A stretch of 64,000 nt of DNA, taken from assembly GCF_003970675.1 (NCBI RefSeq), contig NZ_CP034563.1, positions 558,001 to 622,000 on the forward strand, in the 5' to 3' direction. Under the pieces are notes generated by a model. That model searched no databases. It worked only from the letters and a program-made list of their open reading frames with translations, and was not told the origin of the DNA. This document shows positions 54,849 through 63,355 of the stretch, piece after piece. The position numbers were made by a program, and so were the translations under genes. The first letter of the stretch is position 1. Each line of letters opens with the position of its first letter. The DNA is from Flammeovirga pectinis (GTDB lineage: Bacteria > Bacteroidota > Bacteroidia > Cytophagales > Flammeovirgaceae).

Positions 54849-55085
54849 TGTTATTTTAGGTTGTATTACTACTGCTCTAGAATACTTTTTATATCTAAAA
54901 GGAGAAGTACATTAATTGATGGAATTGAAATGTTTGATCTATTCGATAGGCCTGATAGAATTGGCTTCGTACAAGTAAAGTATTCTTTATCATTACAGAA
55001 GTAGTCAGATCGTTAGCAACTGATAATAATTTAAAGTAGGGTACTTATAGATATTCACTAGAATAGAACATTTTTAAGGGTGAAT

Positions 55086-55112
55086 AATAGGACAAATGTC
55101 GATTTATTACCC
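55086..55112 (+). promoter_or_regulatory. Conserved block 1, second copy
   Basis: AATAGGACAAATGTC, eight bases, ACCC. It differs from the 44878 copy at one of the first fifteen bases. Confidence 0.55.
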
Positions 55113-55227
55113 CGTGTAAGTCACTTTTATCAAGTAGTAGTTATTCCTTCTGATTTCTCTTTAAAATAGCCAATAGATAGTGTTTAAGGCTGTTTTTAAT
55201 CAAATATTTGATGTGGAATAACAATGT

Positions 55228-55271
55228 GGTCTTAAAATTACCCCTTAGAGTGTCTTATTTACACCTAATAA
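55228..55271 (+). promoter_or_regulatory. Conserved block 2, second copy
   Basis: GGTCTTAAAATTACCCC followed by AGTGTCTT and TTTACACCTAATAA. The two half sites are 23 bases apart, as in the 45021 copy. Confidence 0.65.
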
Positions 55272-55286
55272 GATGAGGTATCCCGT

Positions 55287-55296
55287 AAAATTGTAA
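55287..55296 (+). promoter_or_regulatory. Conserved block 3, second copy
   Basis: AAAATTGTAA, exactly 15 bases after block 2, identical to 45080-45089. Confidence 0.45.
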
Positions 55297-55476
55297 TATC
55301 CTAATCAAGCAAATCGCGAAGCTAGAGAAGGATATACTAATTAATGAATCATTTACCAGTATGAAATAATAAAGCAATCTATTTAACCAACTATTGTAAG
55401 CATTACTACTGGCCTTACAAAAACTACTAAAATTACTTTTTATGTTGATGGGCTACCATCATTAGATTTATATTTT

Positions 55477-58400
55477 ATGAAGAAGTTATTACAAAAAATA
55501 GTATTCTTAGCGGTTTTAATTACTCCGTGTTTTGTTTTCGGACAAGACGAAACAATTGATCAAACAATGTATATTGATTTTGGTCCAAATGATGTGACAA
55601 ATGGAGATGAAACTACGGGTGAAGATACAAATGGTAATTATTGGACCAATGTAACGAACGCACTTTCTAGTGGAGGCCCAATAACTATTGTAAATACATT
55701 AGATGAAGAAACTAATATTAGTTTACAATTAGAGACCACATTTGGAAAGAATGGAAAAAATCATGGTGGATTAAAAACTCCAGAGGAAGAAAAATTAGCT
55801 GATTTAGCAATTGCTACTGCTACTCAAGATTACTTCTTTACAAGTGGTACTTGTGGTATTAGATTATCTGGCTTTGATAAAGATAAACAATATAGGTTTA
55901 CTGCTTTTGGTAGCAGAGGCGATGGAGTTCCAAATCGTTTTACTGAGTATATGTTTTCTGGTTTAAATACGGAAAAAGGAGTGTTACAAACATCATTCTC
56001 TTTTAAAGGGAATACAGAAAACGTCTATACAACAGGATATATTTTCCCAGATGCAGAAGGAGAAATATATTTTACGGTTACTAAGGTGAGTGGGTTAGCT
56101 TACTTGAATGCATTAAAGGTTGAAGAAATTACTTCGGATGCAGAATTTAATGCTGTAACAGCAATGGTAATTAATCCGGTAGATCTAACCTCTCCATTGT
56201 TATCAAGACAAATAGAGTATACTATTGAACCAGCAAACGCAACTGTTAATACAATTGAGTGGGTTGTGGACAATGAAATGATTGCAACAATTGATGCTGA
56301 CGGTGTTATCCACCCTAAAAGAAATGGTACAATTACAGTTACAGCAACAAGTAATGATATTGGAGCAGATCTATCAGAAGAATTTGAAATGGTAATCGCT
56401 AACCAACCTGAAAATTTATATTTAACAGGTAGTGCTTTAGATGATGATAAGGATAGACTATTTAATTATAGTCCAGATGTAGATACACTATTCAGTAATA
56501 TATTCTATGCTTATGTTCCTTTAATAGAAGGAGAATCGTTTACACTTTATAATATGAACGAAAACCAAGAGCAAATAGCTTATGGTATTGATGCTGAAGG
56601 AACATTAGTACAAGATGGTGATCCAATTACTGTTACAGAAACAGCACCTTATAGAGTAAAGATTGATTTTAATACACAATCTATAGTAGTAGAAAAAATT
56701 ACTAACTGGAAATTAGTAGGTACACAAACTCCAGGTTCTTGGGGTAGTAGTGAAGGTCCTGAAATTGAATATCAAGGAGGAAGTATTTGGCAATCTACAG
56801 TAACATTACAACGTGACGAAAATGAAACTTACGATGCGATGTTATTAAGAATGAATGATAGTTACTTAATGGGTTCACTGTGGAGTAACTTTTCTAAACT
56901 GAGTTATAAAGATGATGAGGATATATTTGGAGGAATTCGTAATTTTCCATTACCAGATGGTGAGTATATTTTCACATTAGATTTAGAAAATTATACTTAC
57001 TTAGTAGAAGCTCCTGCGGTGGATGATATGGGAATTGTATTTTGTGGTTCTTCTGTATGTGGAGGCTTTGGTGCATTAACAGCAGAAGATGGTTCTTATA
57101 CCGGATATGCATATAACTACACTACTTTATTAGAAGATAGAACAGCGAATGGAATTGGCAAAAATTGGAATGTGAAAAATGTTTCGATTGGCGGTGATAA
57201 TACAATTAAAGTAAATAACCGATGGGATTTAGATGTTGCTTCTGCAGGGTCAAAATATTTAGTAATTGGTTTATCAATGGGTAATGAAGGCCTAATGAGT
57301 GGTGGTCAAGTAGTTTTTGATCAATTTAAAGAGAACCTTACTGGCTTAATTCAAAGAGCTAGAGACGAGGGAATGGTACCTGTAATTATGAGTAATTACG
57401 CTAATGGTCGTTACGATGAAACGGATTATGCTTTTGTAAAAGAGATGAACTTATTGATTCATCAATGGGATGTTCCATCTATGAACTTATTGGGTGCATT
57501 GGATAACGGAATGGGTCAGTTTATCAATAATGATGATAATGAAGACAAGGACTACGAAAGAGATCCAGCACACCCTAATCAAAAAGGGCACGATGAATTT
57601 TTGTATGCAATGGTTCCGTCTTTATTCGATGCCTTGTACAACGAGAAACCGCTACCAACAAGAATGATGAATTCTTCTTTAGCAATGCATGATTTATCTC
57701 AATTAAATAACTTGAATTTTACACCTGACGGAACAGTTCATTCTTTCACAAATAGTGTTTATTTTAAAACAGATAGTGAAGGAAACTTGGTAACATTTAC
57801 ACAAGGTGAAGTAAAAGGAACGTTGGCTGTAAATGCAGATGGATTTATTGCTTATACATCTCCAACAGGAGACGAATTAGTTGGCCCTACCGTCGTAAAT
57901 GATGACGAATGGCATTTACTTACACTAACGCATTATTACGCAACTGAAGCAACTTTCTTATATGTAGATAAAGAAATTCAAGGAGCTGTTTCAGAACAAT
58001 TAGTACCTGAAATGTTCCAGTTAAATAACAACGCCGAAGCAACAAGTCTTAGTTTTAAAGAGTGGTTTTTCTACCGTGCAGGTATGAATAAAGAGGAAGT
58101 TGATGCAATTGCAGACGGTATGATGTTAAAATCATCTTTAGAATTATATGCACCTTTAAATAGTGATGTAACATCTGAAGAACATGTTATGAACTATGCA
58201 CAAAGTACTGTGAAGATTGAAATTGATGCAGATAAGACTGCTCAAACAATAGATTTTGGTGCTATCGAAAGCATGACATACGGTGATACGACGTATACAT
58301 TATCAGCAACAAGTTCTGAGGGTTTACCAATAACTTATGCAACTTCTAATGAAGATGTAGCAACAATTGATGGACAAACATTGACAATTTTAGGTGCAGG

Positions 58401-59985
58401 TGATGTAACTATTACTGCAATGCAAGAAGGAGCTAATTATATTGCTGAAGCCGTAGATGTAGATCAAATGGTAACAATAGAGAAGGCATTAATAGAAGTA
58501 AGTACTGTTGCTCAAAGTAGTATTTATGGAGATACAATTCCAACTTTTGCAATTGCTTATTTGGGTTTTGTAAATAATGAATCGTCTGCTGATTTAACTA
58601 CAATGGCAACAGCTACAACAGTTGCTACAAGTAGTGCAGATGCTGGAGAATATGAAGTGACATTATCTGGTGCAACATCAGATAATTATACATTCTCATA
58701 TTCTGCTAGTTCTATTACAATAGAAAAAGCACTAATAGAAGTAAGTACTTTAGCTCAAAGTAGCACTTATGGAGGTACAATTCCAACTTTTACAATAGCT
58801 TATTCAGGATTTGTAAATAATGAATCTTCAGCTGATTTATCAGCAATGGCAACAGCTACAACAGTTGCTACAAATAGTTCTGCTGTTGGAGAATATGAAG
58901 TGACTCTATCAGGAGCAACATCAGATAATTATACATTCTCATATTCTGCTAGTTCTATTACAATAGAGAAGGCATTAATAGAAGTAAGTACTGTTGCTCA
59001 AAGTAGTATTTACGGAGACACGATTCCAACTTTTACAATAACTTATTTGGGATTTGTAAATGATGAATCTTCAGCTGATTTATCAGCAATGGCAACAGCT
59101 ACAACAGTTGCGACAAGTAGTTCTACTGTTGGAGAATATGAAGTGACACTATCTGGAGCAACATCGGATAATTATACATTCTCTTATTCTGCTAGTTCTA
59201 TTACTATAGAGAAGGCACAAATTGAAGTAAGTACCGTTGCTCTAAGCAGCACTTATGGAAATGATATTCCAACTTTTACAATTGCTTATTCAGGATTTGT
59301 AAATAATGAATCTTCAGCTGATTTAACTACAATGGCAACAGCTACAACAGTTGCTACAAGTAGTGCAGATGCTGGAGAATATGAAGTGACATTATCTGGC
59401 GCAACAGCCGATAATTATTCTTTTTCTTATTTTGCAAGTACACTTACAATCAATAAAGCAGCTCAAGAAATTACATTATTTGATTTGCCTGAAAGTATAG
59501 CACTTTCAACAGAGTCATTTATCCTTATTTCTGTATCATCTGCTGCTTTAGAAGTATCATATTCATCTTCTGACGAATCTATACTTTCGATTGATGGAGT
59601 GACAGCAACTTTATTAAAAGCTGGAGAAGTTGAGATTACAGCAACTCAAGCAGGTAATAAAAATTATGAAGCAGCGGCAGGAATTACACAAACAATAACT
59701 GTAACTGTAGAGGAGGAAGAAGAAGAAGAACCAATTGATGGTGAGGTAACGGCATTAGAAGATGATTTATTAAAGATAAATATCTATCCAAACCCAACAG
59801 CAAACTTCTTTACTTTAGATCAAGATGCAATATCTATACAGGTATATAATTTAAACGGGGTGATGGTGAAAACTTTTGAAGGAGTAAAGAAACAATACGA
59901 CATTTCTAACTTACCCAAAAGTACATACGCTTTATTAATTCAGACTGTGGAAGGTGTGCAAACACAAAAACTACTGATTAAATAA
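55477..59985 (+). CDS. Multidomain secreted SGNH esterase with MBG repeats and T9SS signal
   Basis: The 1502-residue protein has these parts in order. First come a signal peptide (1-22) and a binding-type sandwich (TMYIDFGPND through LAYLNALKVEE, about 30-225). An Ig-like domain (about 230-310) and SusE/F-like sandwiches (about 315-515) follow. The SGNH hydrolase (about 518-720) has Ser524 in FCGSSVCGG, GLSMGNEG near 600 and DPAHPNQKG near 695-703. A LamG-like domain spans about 735-890. Ig-like repeats, four 81-residue MBG-type repeats (about 1002-1325), another Ig-like segment with an EEEEEEE linker, and a T9SS type A domain (INIYPNPTANFF) close the protein. The catalytic Ser, Asn and Asp-His are all present. 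It probably removes ester groups from the locus polysaccharide at the surface. Confidence 0.87.
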   Translation: MKKLLQKIVFLAVLITPCFVFGQDETIDQTMYIDFGPNDVTNGDETTGEDTNGNYWTNVTNALSSGGPITIVNTLDEETNISLQLETTFGKNGKNHGGLKTPEEEKLADLAIATATQDYFFTSGTCGIRLSGFDKDKQYRFTAFGSRGDGVPNRFTEYMFSGLNTEKGVLQTSFSFKGNTENVYTTGYIFPDAEGEIYFTVTKVSGLAYLNALKVEEITSDAEFNAVTAMVINPVDLTSPLLSRQIEYTIEPANATVNTIEWVVDNEMIATIDADGVIHPKRNGTITVTATSNDIGADLSEEFEMVIANQPENLYLTGSALDDDKDRLFNYSPDVDTLFSNIFYAYVPLIEGESFTLYNMNENQEQIAYGIDAEGTLVQDGDPITVTETAPYRVKIDFNTQSIVVEKITNWKLVGTQTPGSWGSSEGPEIEYQGGSIWQSTVTLQRDENETYDAMLLRMNDSYLMGSLWSNFSKLSYKDDEDIFGGIRNFPLPDGEYIFTLDLENYTYLVEAPAVDDMGIVFCGSSVCGGFGALTAEDGSYTGYAYNYTTLLEDRTANGIGKNWNVKNVSIGGDNTIKVNNRWDLDVASAGSKYLVIGLSMGNEGLMSGGQVVFDQFKENLTGLIQRARDEGMVPVIMSNYANGRYDETDYAFVKEMNLLIHQWDVPSMNLLGALDNGMGQFINNDDNEDKDYERDPAHPNQKGHDEFLYAMVPSLFDALYNEKPLPTRMMNSSLAMHDLSQLNNLNFTPDGTVHSFTNSVYFKTDSEGNLVTFTQGEVKGTLAVNADGFIAYTSPTGDELVGPTVVNDDEWHLLTLTHYYATEATFLYVDKEIQGAVSEQLVPEMFQLNNNAEATSLSFKEWFFYRAGMNKEEVDAIADGMMLKSSLELYAPLNSDVTSEEHVMNYAQSTVKIEIDADKTAQTIDFGAIESMTYGDTTYTLSATSSEGLPITYATSNEDVATIDGQTLTILGAGDVTITAMQEGANYIAEAVDVDQMVTIEKALIEVSTVAQSSIYGDTIPTFAIAYLGFVNNESSADLTTMATATTVATSSADAGEYEVTLSGATSDNYTFSYSASSITIEKALIEVSTLAQSSTYGGTIPTFTIAYSGFVNNESSADLSAMATATTVATNSSAVGEYEVTLSGATSDNYTFSYSASSITIEKALIEVSTVAQSSIYGDTIPTFTITYLGFVNDESSADLSAMATATTVATSSSTVGEYEVTLSGATSDNYTFSYSASSITIEKAQIEVSTVALSSTYGNDIPTFTIAYSGFVNNESSADLTTMATATTVATSSADAGEYEVTLSGATADNYSFSYFASTLTINKAAQEITLFDLPESIALSTESFILISVSSAALEVSYSSSDESILSIDGVTATLLKAGEVEITATQAGNKNYEAAAGITQTITVTVEEEEEEEPIDGEVTALEDDLLKINIYPNPTANFFTLDQDAISIQVYNLNGVMVKTFEGVKKQYDISNLPKSTYALLIQTVEGVQTQKLLIK
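58480..59451 (+). repeat. Four tandem 243-base coding repeats
   Basis: Units begin at 58480, 58723, 58966 and 59209, each 243 bases (81 codons), starting at the codons for EKA and including YG(D/G/N) and DNY(T/S)FSY. The first three are very similar at DNA level, and the fourth diverges towards its end. They encode MBG-type surface repeats. Confidence 0.93.
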
Positions 59986-60006
59986 GGAAGAAACTCTAAT
60001 AAAATT

Positions 60007-60080
60007 GTGGTCTAGACCACCACAAATTATATAGTAAACCATGAGCACTTGGTGCTTTTAAAACTAAGTCTTATGGTTTA
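60007..60080 (+). other. Structured 3' region after esterase gene
   Basis: A perfect palindrome GTGGTCTAGACCAC (60007-60020) is followed by a long stem, GTAAACCAT (60034-60042) with ATGGTTTAC (60072-60080). That stem encloses an inner hairpin AGCAC/GTGCT (60044-60056). It could be an RNA structure in the transcript end or a protein site. Confidence 0.4.
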
Positions 60081-60117
60081 CAAAATGCAATATTGAAATA
60101 AGAACAACCGACAAGAA

Positions 60118-60149
60118 TAAAGGCAATAACTTTTTACAGTTATTGCCTT
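60118..60149. terminator. Bidirectional terminator
   Basis: AAAGGCAATAACT (60118-60130) pairs perfectly with AGTTATTGCCTTT (60137-60149) between convergent genes. Confidence 0.9.
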
Positions 60150-60181
60150 TATTTTATAGAAATAATATTAAAAAAACACTT

Positions 60182-60373
60182 TTATAAGTGTTGTGATTCA
60201 TTTTTATGTTTAATCGATAAAAACGGTATGCATAGTAGAATAAGCATAGATAGTATACCTAAGTAACTCCCGTAATTACTTGTAATATAGAGATTTGTGT
60301 AGTCAATTATGATAACTTGACTAAGAATAATAATAAATGCAGCGATTAATAATCCGAACTTAAATTTTTGCAT
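60182..60373 (-). CDS. Small two-span membrane protein (63 aa)
   Basis: Two hydrophobic helices (GLLIAAFIIILSQVIII and YLGILSMLILLCIPFL) are separated by a polar loop. A basic start (MQKFKF) and a polar tail (KHKNESQHL) complete it. It ends next to a bidirectional terminator and lies 81 bases after the LytTR regulator on the same strand. Function unknown. The helix arrangement makes a real gene likely. Confidence 0.65.
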   Translation of the reverse strand: MQKFKFGLLIAAFIIILSQVIIIDYTNLYITSNYGSYLGILSMLILLCIPFLSIKHKNESQHL

Positions 60374-60454
60374 GATCTAGGGTAATAATTGATTTAATGT
60401 AAAATTACTTTTTTAAGCATCTATAATCAATTTAAATTACTCGATGTCTGTATT

Positions 60455-61213
60455 TTACGCTAACCATTCTTTAAAAGGCTTCACTTTTTCTCTACCTACA
60501 ATAATGTCTTTATCTACTATATCAAGAGGTAATTCTAGAATTAAACGACTGTTGGTAAATTTATTAATTTTTAGAATTGAAGACCTATGAATTATAAAAC
60601 TTCTACCTGTTCTAAAAAATTCATTCGGATCAAGAATATCCGTTAGTTCTTCCATTTTAAAATCAACAATATATCTTCGTCCTTCATTGGTGTATACAAA
60701 TGTATGGCGTCCTTCTGCACCAAAAAGAGCAATATCTTCTGTTTCAATACTTTTGATAACTTCTCCAACTCTAATCATAAATCTCTTTTTATACTTCTGA
60801 TTATAGGTGGCTAATAAAGCATCTATTTGTCCATCTGTAGTAGCTGTTGCATTATTACGAATAGTTTGCAATTTCTGAATTGCTTTGGTAAGTGCATCAG
60901 CATCAACAGGTTTTAATAGATAGTCAATACTGTTTGCTTTAAAAGCATCAAGTGCATATTCATCATAAGCAGTAGTAAAAATGATTGGTTTTGTAACCTC
61001 AATACTTTCTAAAATATCAAAAGCTATTCCATCTGTAAGGTGTATATCCATGAAAATGAGATCAATGGTATTTTGGTTTTCTTTCAACCATACTATTGCC
61101 TTATCTACACTATCAATAATCTTAATAACTTCTATATCAAAAGGCGTTTTATTTATCTGTCTTTGTAATTTGGCCTGTGCAGGTTTTTCATCTTCAATAA
61201 TAATTGCTTTCAT
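60455..61213 (-). CDS. LytTR-family response regulator
   Basis: This 252-residue protein has an N-terminal receiver (acidic pocket IEDE at 6-9, phospho-Asp56 in LIFMDIHL, Thr/Lys in FTTAYDEYAL and YLLKPVD). The C-terminal LytTR DNA-binding domain (about 140-250) includes EFFRTGRSFIIHRSSILKIN. It starts five bases after the preceding kinase-like gene ends, in a four-gene operon. It is the output partner of the LytS-type kinase(s) upstream. Confidence 0.95.
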   Translation of the reverse strand: MKAIIIEDEKPAQAKLQRQINKTPFDIEVIKIIDSVDKAIVWLKENQNTIDLIFMDIHLTDGIAFDILESIEVTKPIIFTTAYDEYALDAFKANSIDYLLKPVDADALTKAIQKLQTIRNNATATTDGQIDALLATYNQKYKKRFMIRVGEVIKSIETEDIALFGAEGRHTFVYTNEGRRYIVDFKMEELTDILDPNEFFRTGRSFIIHRSSILKINKFTNSRLILELPLDIVDKDIIVGREKVKPFKEWLA

Positions 61214-61218
61214 GATTT

Positions 61219-62349
61219 TTAAGAGGTTGTTCGTTTAAAAATGGATTGGTCTTGTGTGGTTATTTCTGCTTTTTTATCACTTTTCCAAGTTTCATTTTCT
61301 ACTTGAAAGGCAGGTAATTTGATAATGTATTCTTTCCCTTTTTTTATAGATAGAACAGGTATTTTAGTATATAACCTAAAAGTTTCTTCTAAAGAATGCA
61401 TTACTTCGGGCAGGGCTTTCGGACGGTCTAATTTGGGGTTGAAACTATGTGCAACAACTAAAAGAGCATCTTCTTCTATGGTGATGGAAATTTCCAAAGG
61501 TTGTAAAGCTGAAGCAATATTATCATTGGCAATTGCTACTATTAGACGTGTAAGCAAAACGGGAGGTAATACCAAAGAACTCGACACATCAGAAGGTATT
61601 TTATAAGTGGCTGATATTCCTCCAGATCGAGCGTCAGATAGTAATTCTACAACTGATTTTACATTTTGGATTGCATCTTCTACAGCTACAAATTCTTCTT
61701 TTCTGTTATTAATAGTATTACGATATACTTTTGCTAATTTTTCAGCATATTCTTCTGCTTTGTCGGCATCTTTATACGCTAATCCAATTAGTGTTTCTAA
61801 GGTTTCGTATAAGAGTGGTAGGTTTGCATCTTCAGCAAATAGACGCATTTCTTTACTTATGTAAGCAGTCCGTTTTTTCTCTTCTTCTCTAATCGATTTA
61901 TTTTTTAATGCTATAAGTCGATTTCCCCACCATGCACATTCAAATAAAAGGGTCTGAAAAATAAATAAACCCTGAAAAACATACATTTCTGTAGTGAAGT
62001 TTTCAAAACGTGTATACCCAATTAAATAGTAAAAGTAAACACTCAATATAGTACCGATGCTTAAAATACTAGTGAGTAATACACCAAGACTATGATAGGA
62101 GATTTGCTCATAAATATTAGAAAGAATTGCAATCTTTTTACCAATAAATGAAGCACCCCAAAGTACAGAGAAGTTCCAAAAATAAGAGATGATTATACAT
62201 ACAACCCATTCTGCTCTAAAATAAGATTCTTCTAATTCTCCAATTCTATTAAAAGCCATAAGTAATAGAAAATAGGTAATACTACCAGAAAGAATAGGAT
62301 AGAATAGTTTATAATATACCGAAGACTTTTTACCAAAATGCTGTAACAT
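61219..62349 (-). CDS. LytS-like membrane protein with degenerate kinase domain
   Basis: This 376-residue protein has about four membrane helices (residues 15-145), a charged coil and a domain in the place of HisKA_7TM/HATPase. The neighbouring kinase has SPHYLFNSLN; the equivalent here is DANLPLLYETLE, with no His between residues 160 and 190. The N-box also reads IANDNIASA instead of ENAVKHN, and the DxG box is lost (VVAHSFNPK). It is therefore probably not an autokinase. Between a real kinase and the regulator, it may act as a regulatory partner or a heterodimer subunit. This is inference. Confidence 0.85.
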   Translation of the reverse strand: MLQHFGKKSSVYYKLFYPILSGSITYFLLLMAFNRIGELEESYFRAEWVVCIIISYFWNFSVLWGASFIGKKIAILSNIYEQISYHSLGVLLTSILSIGTILSVYFYYLIGYTRFENFTTEMYVFQGLFIFQTLLFECAWWGNRLIALKNKSIREEEKKRTAYISKEMRLFAEDANLPLLYETLETLIGLAYKDADKAEEYAEKLAKVYRNTINNRKEEFVAVEDAIQNVKSVVELLSDARSGGISATYKIPSDVSSSLVLPPVLLTRLIVAIANDNIASALQPLEISITIEEDALLVVAHSFNPKLDRPKALPEVMHSLEETFRLYTKIPVLSIKKGKEYIIKLPAFQVENETWKSDKKAEITTQDQSIFKRTTS

Positions 62350-62360
62350 ATTGTTCTTTG

Positions 62361-63353
62361 TTAGGAGAGTAAAGGTAATTGTACGCTGTAAGATAAATCA
62401 TTTTGATTGATCTGAATATTTTTTTGCCCCATCAAAAGATATCGATCTTTTATATTTTCTAATCCTACTTTTGTAGATGATCGTTTTCTAGGTGTTTTTG
62501 TCTTATTGTTTTTTACATCAATAGCGTGTTGTTCTTCATTGTAAAAAACTTTAATTTCTACAGGCTTTTCATCTGATAATACATTGTGTTTTACAGCATT
62601 TTCTACTAGCATTTGTATGGACAACGGAGGTAAGCTACCCATTACATTTTTTAAGTTTGCAGCAAAGCTAATGTGTACACTTTCTCCATGCCTTGTTTGT
62701 AATTGGAAAGCAAAAGCACGAACAAGTTCAATTTCATTAGCCAATGTAATTAGTGGTTTGTTGGCGTATTTCATCACATACTGATAAGTTTGTGCAATAC
62801 TTCTAATGTATTTTTCTGCTTGGTTTGCATCACTCACAACTAAGTAAGCAACAGTATTTAAGCTATTAAAAAGGTAATGTGGACTTAACTGATCTTTCAA
62901 TGCTTCTAAACGTAATTCTGATGCTTTTCTTTTTGTTTTTACGTAATGCATCTGTTGTAGAGAAAACGCCTGAAAAGCAAAGCTTAAATATTCTATTACT
63001 AAGAGAGCAAATAAGAATACAGCAAATAAAATAATAATCTTTGCAGTCAGGTCAAAAACATAAACTGGAGCAATATAAAACCCTAATTTATAACGCATTG
63101 CAAAAATAAGTGGAATACTTATAATTATACTACCTAAACCTCTGTATAGTATCTGTTTAACAATACCATTAGGGGCCAAAATAGTAGCAAATAGACCACC
63201 TCCAATAATAACAAGACTACTTGCTAAGAAGTAAATCAAAAAAGTGAAATAATTAGAAACAAGTGGAGCTACTTCTGCTACAGGAGCATATAAAAAATAA
63301 CAGTATAAACTACCTCCAAGTAAACAATAGATAGTGTTTTTAATTAGTCCCAT
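62361..63353 (-). CDS. LytS-type sensor histidine kinase
   Basis: This 330-residue protein has about four membrane helices (residues 5-130). His159 is the phospho-acceptor in SPHYLFNSLNTV, the N-box is MLVENAVKHNV and the nucleotide-binding region is VGLENIKDRY. No periplasmic sensor domain is evident, so the stimulus is probably sensed in or at the membrane, or through the co-expressed repeat protein. It ends 11 bases before the degenerate paralogue starts and starts two bases after the repeat gene ends. Confidence 0.93.
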   Translation of the reverse strand: MGLIKNTIYCLLGGSLYCYFLYAPVAEVAPLVSNYFTFLIYFLASSLVIIGGGLFATILAPNGIVKQILYRGLGSIIISIPLIFAMRYKLGFYIAPVYVFDLTAKIIILFAVFLFALLVIEYLSFAFQAFSLQQMHYVKTKRKASELRLEALKDQLSPHYLFNSLNTVAYLVVSDANQAEKYIRSIAQTYQYVMKYANKPLITLANEIELVRAFAFQLQTRHGESVHISFAANLKNVMGSLPPLSIQMLVENAVKHNVLSDEKPVEIKVFYNEEQHAIDVKNNKTKTPRKRSSTKVGLENIKDRYLLMGQKNIQINQNDLSYSVQLPLLS

Positions 63354-63355
63354 TT

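Larger units (their letters stand above)
54849..55476. promoter_or_regulatory. Control region of the secreted esterase, copy of the HTCS promoter
   Basis: This 628-base spacer has no gene. Block 1 (55086-55112), block 2 (55228-55271) and block 3 (55287-55296) repeat those upstream of 45166. The block 1 to block 2 offset is 142 here and 143 there; the block 2 to block 3 gap is 15 in both. Block 3 is 181 bases before the start codon, so the leader is long. Confidence 0.6.

Noticed and set aside
58480-59451. Regular repeats that could suggest a CRISPR array
   Set aside because: The period is 243 bases with no unique spacers, and the repeats are in frame inside a protein gene.
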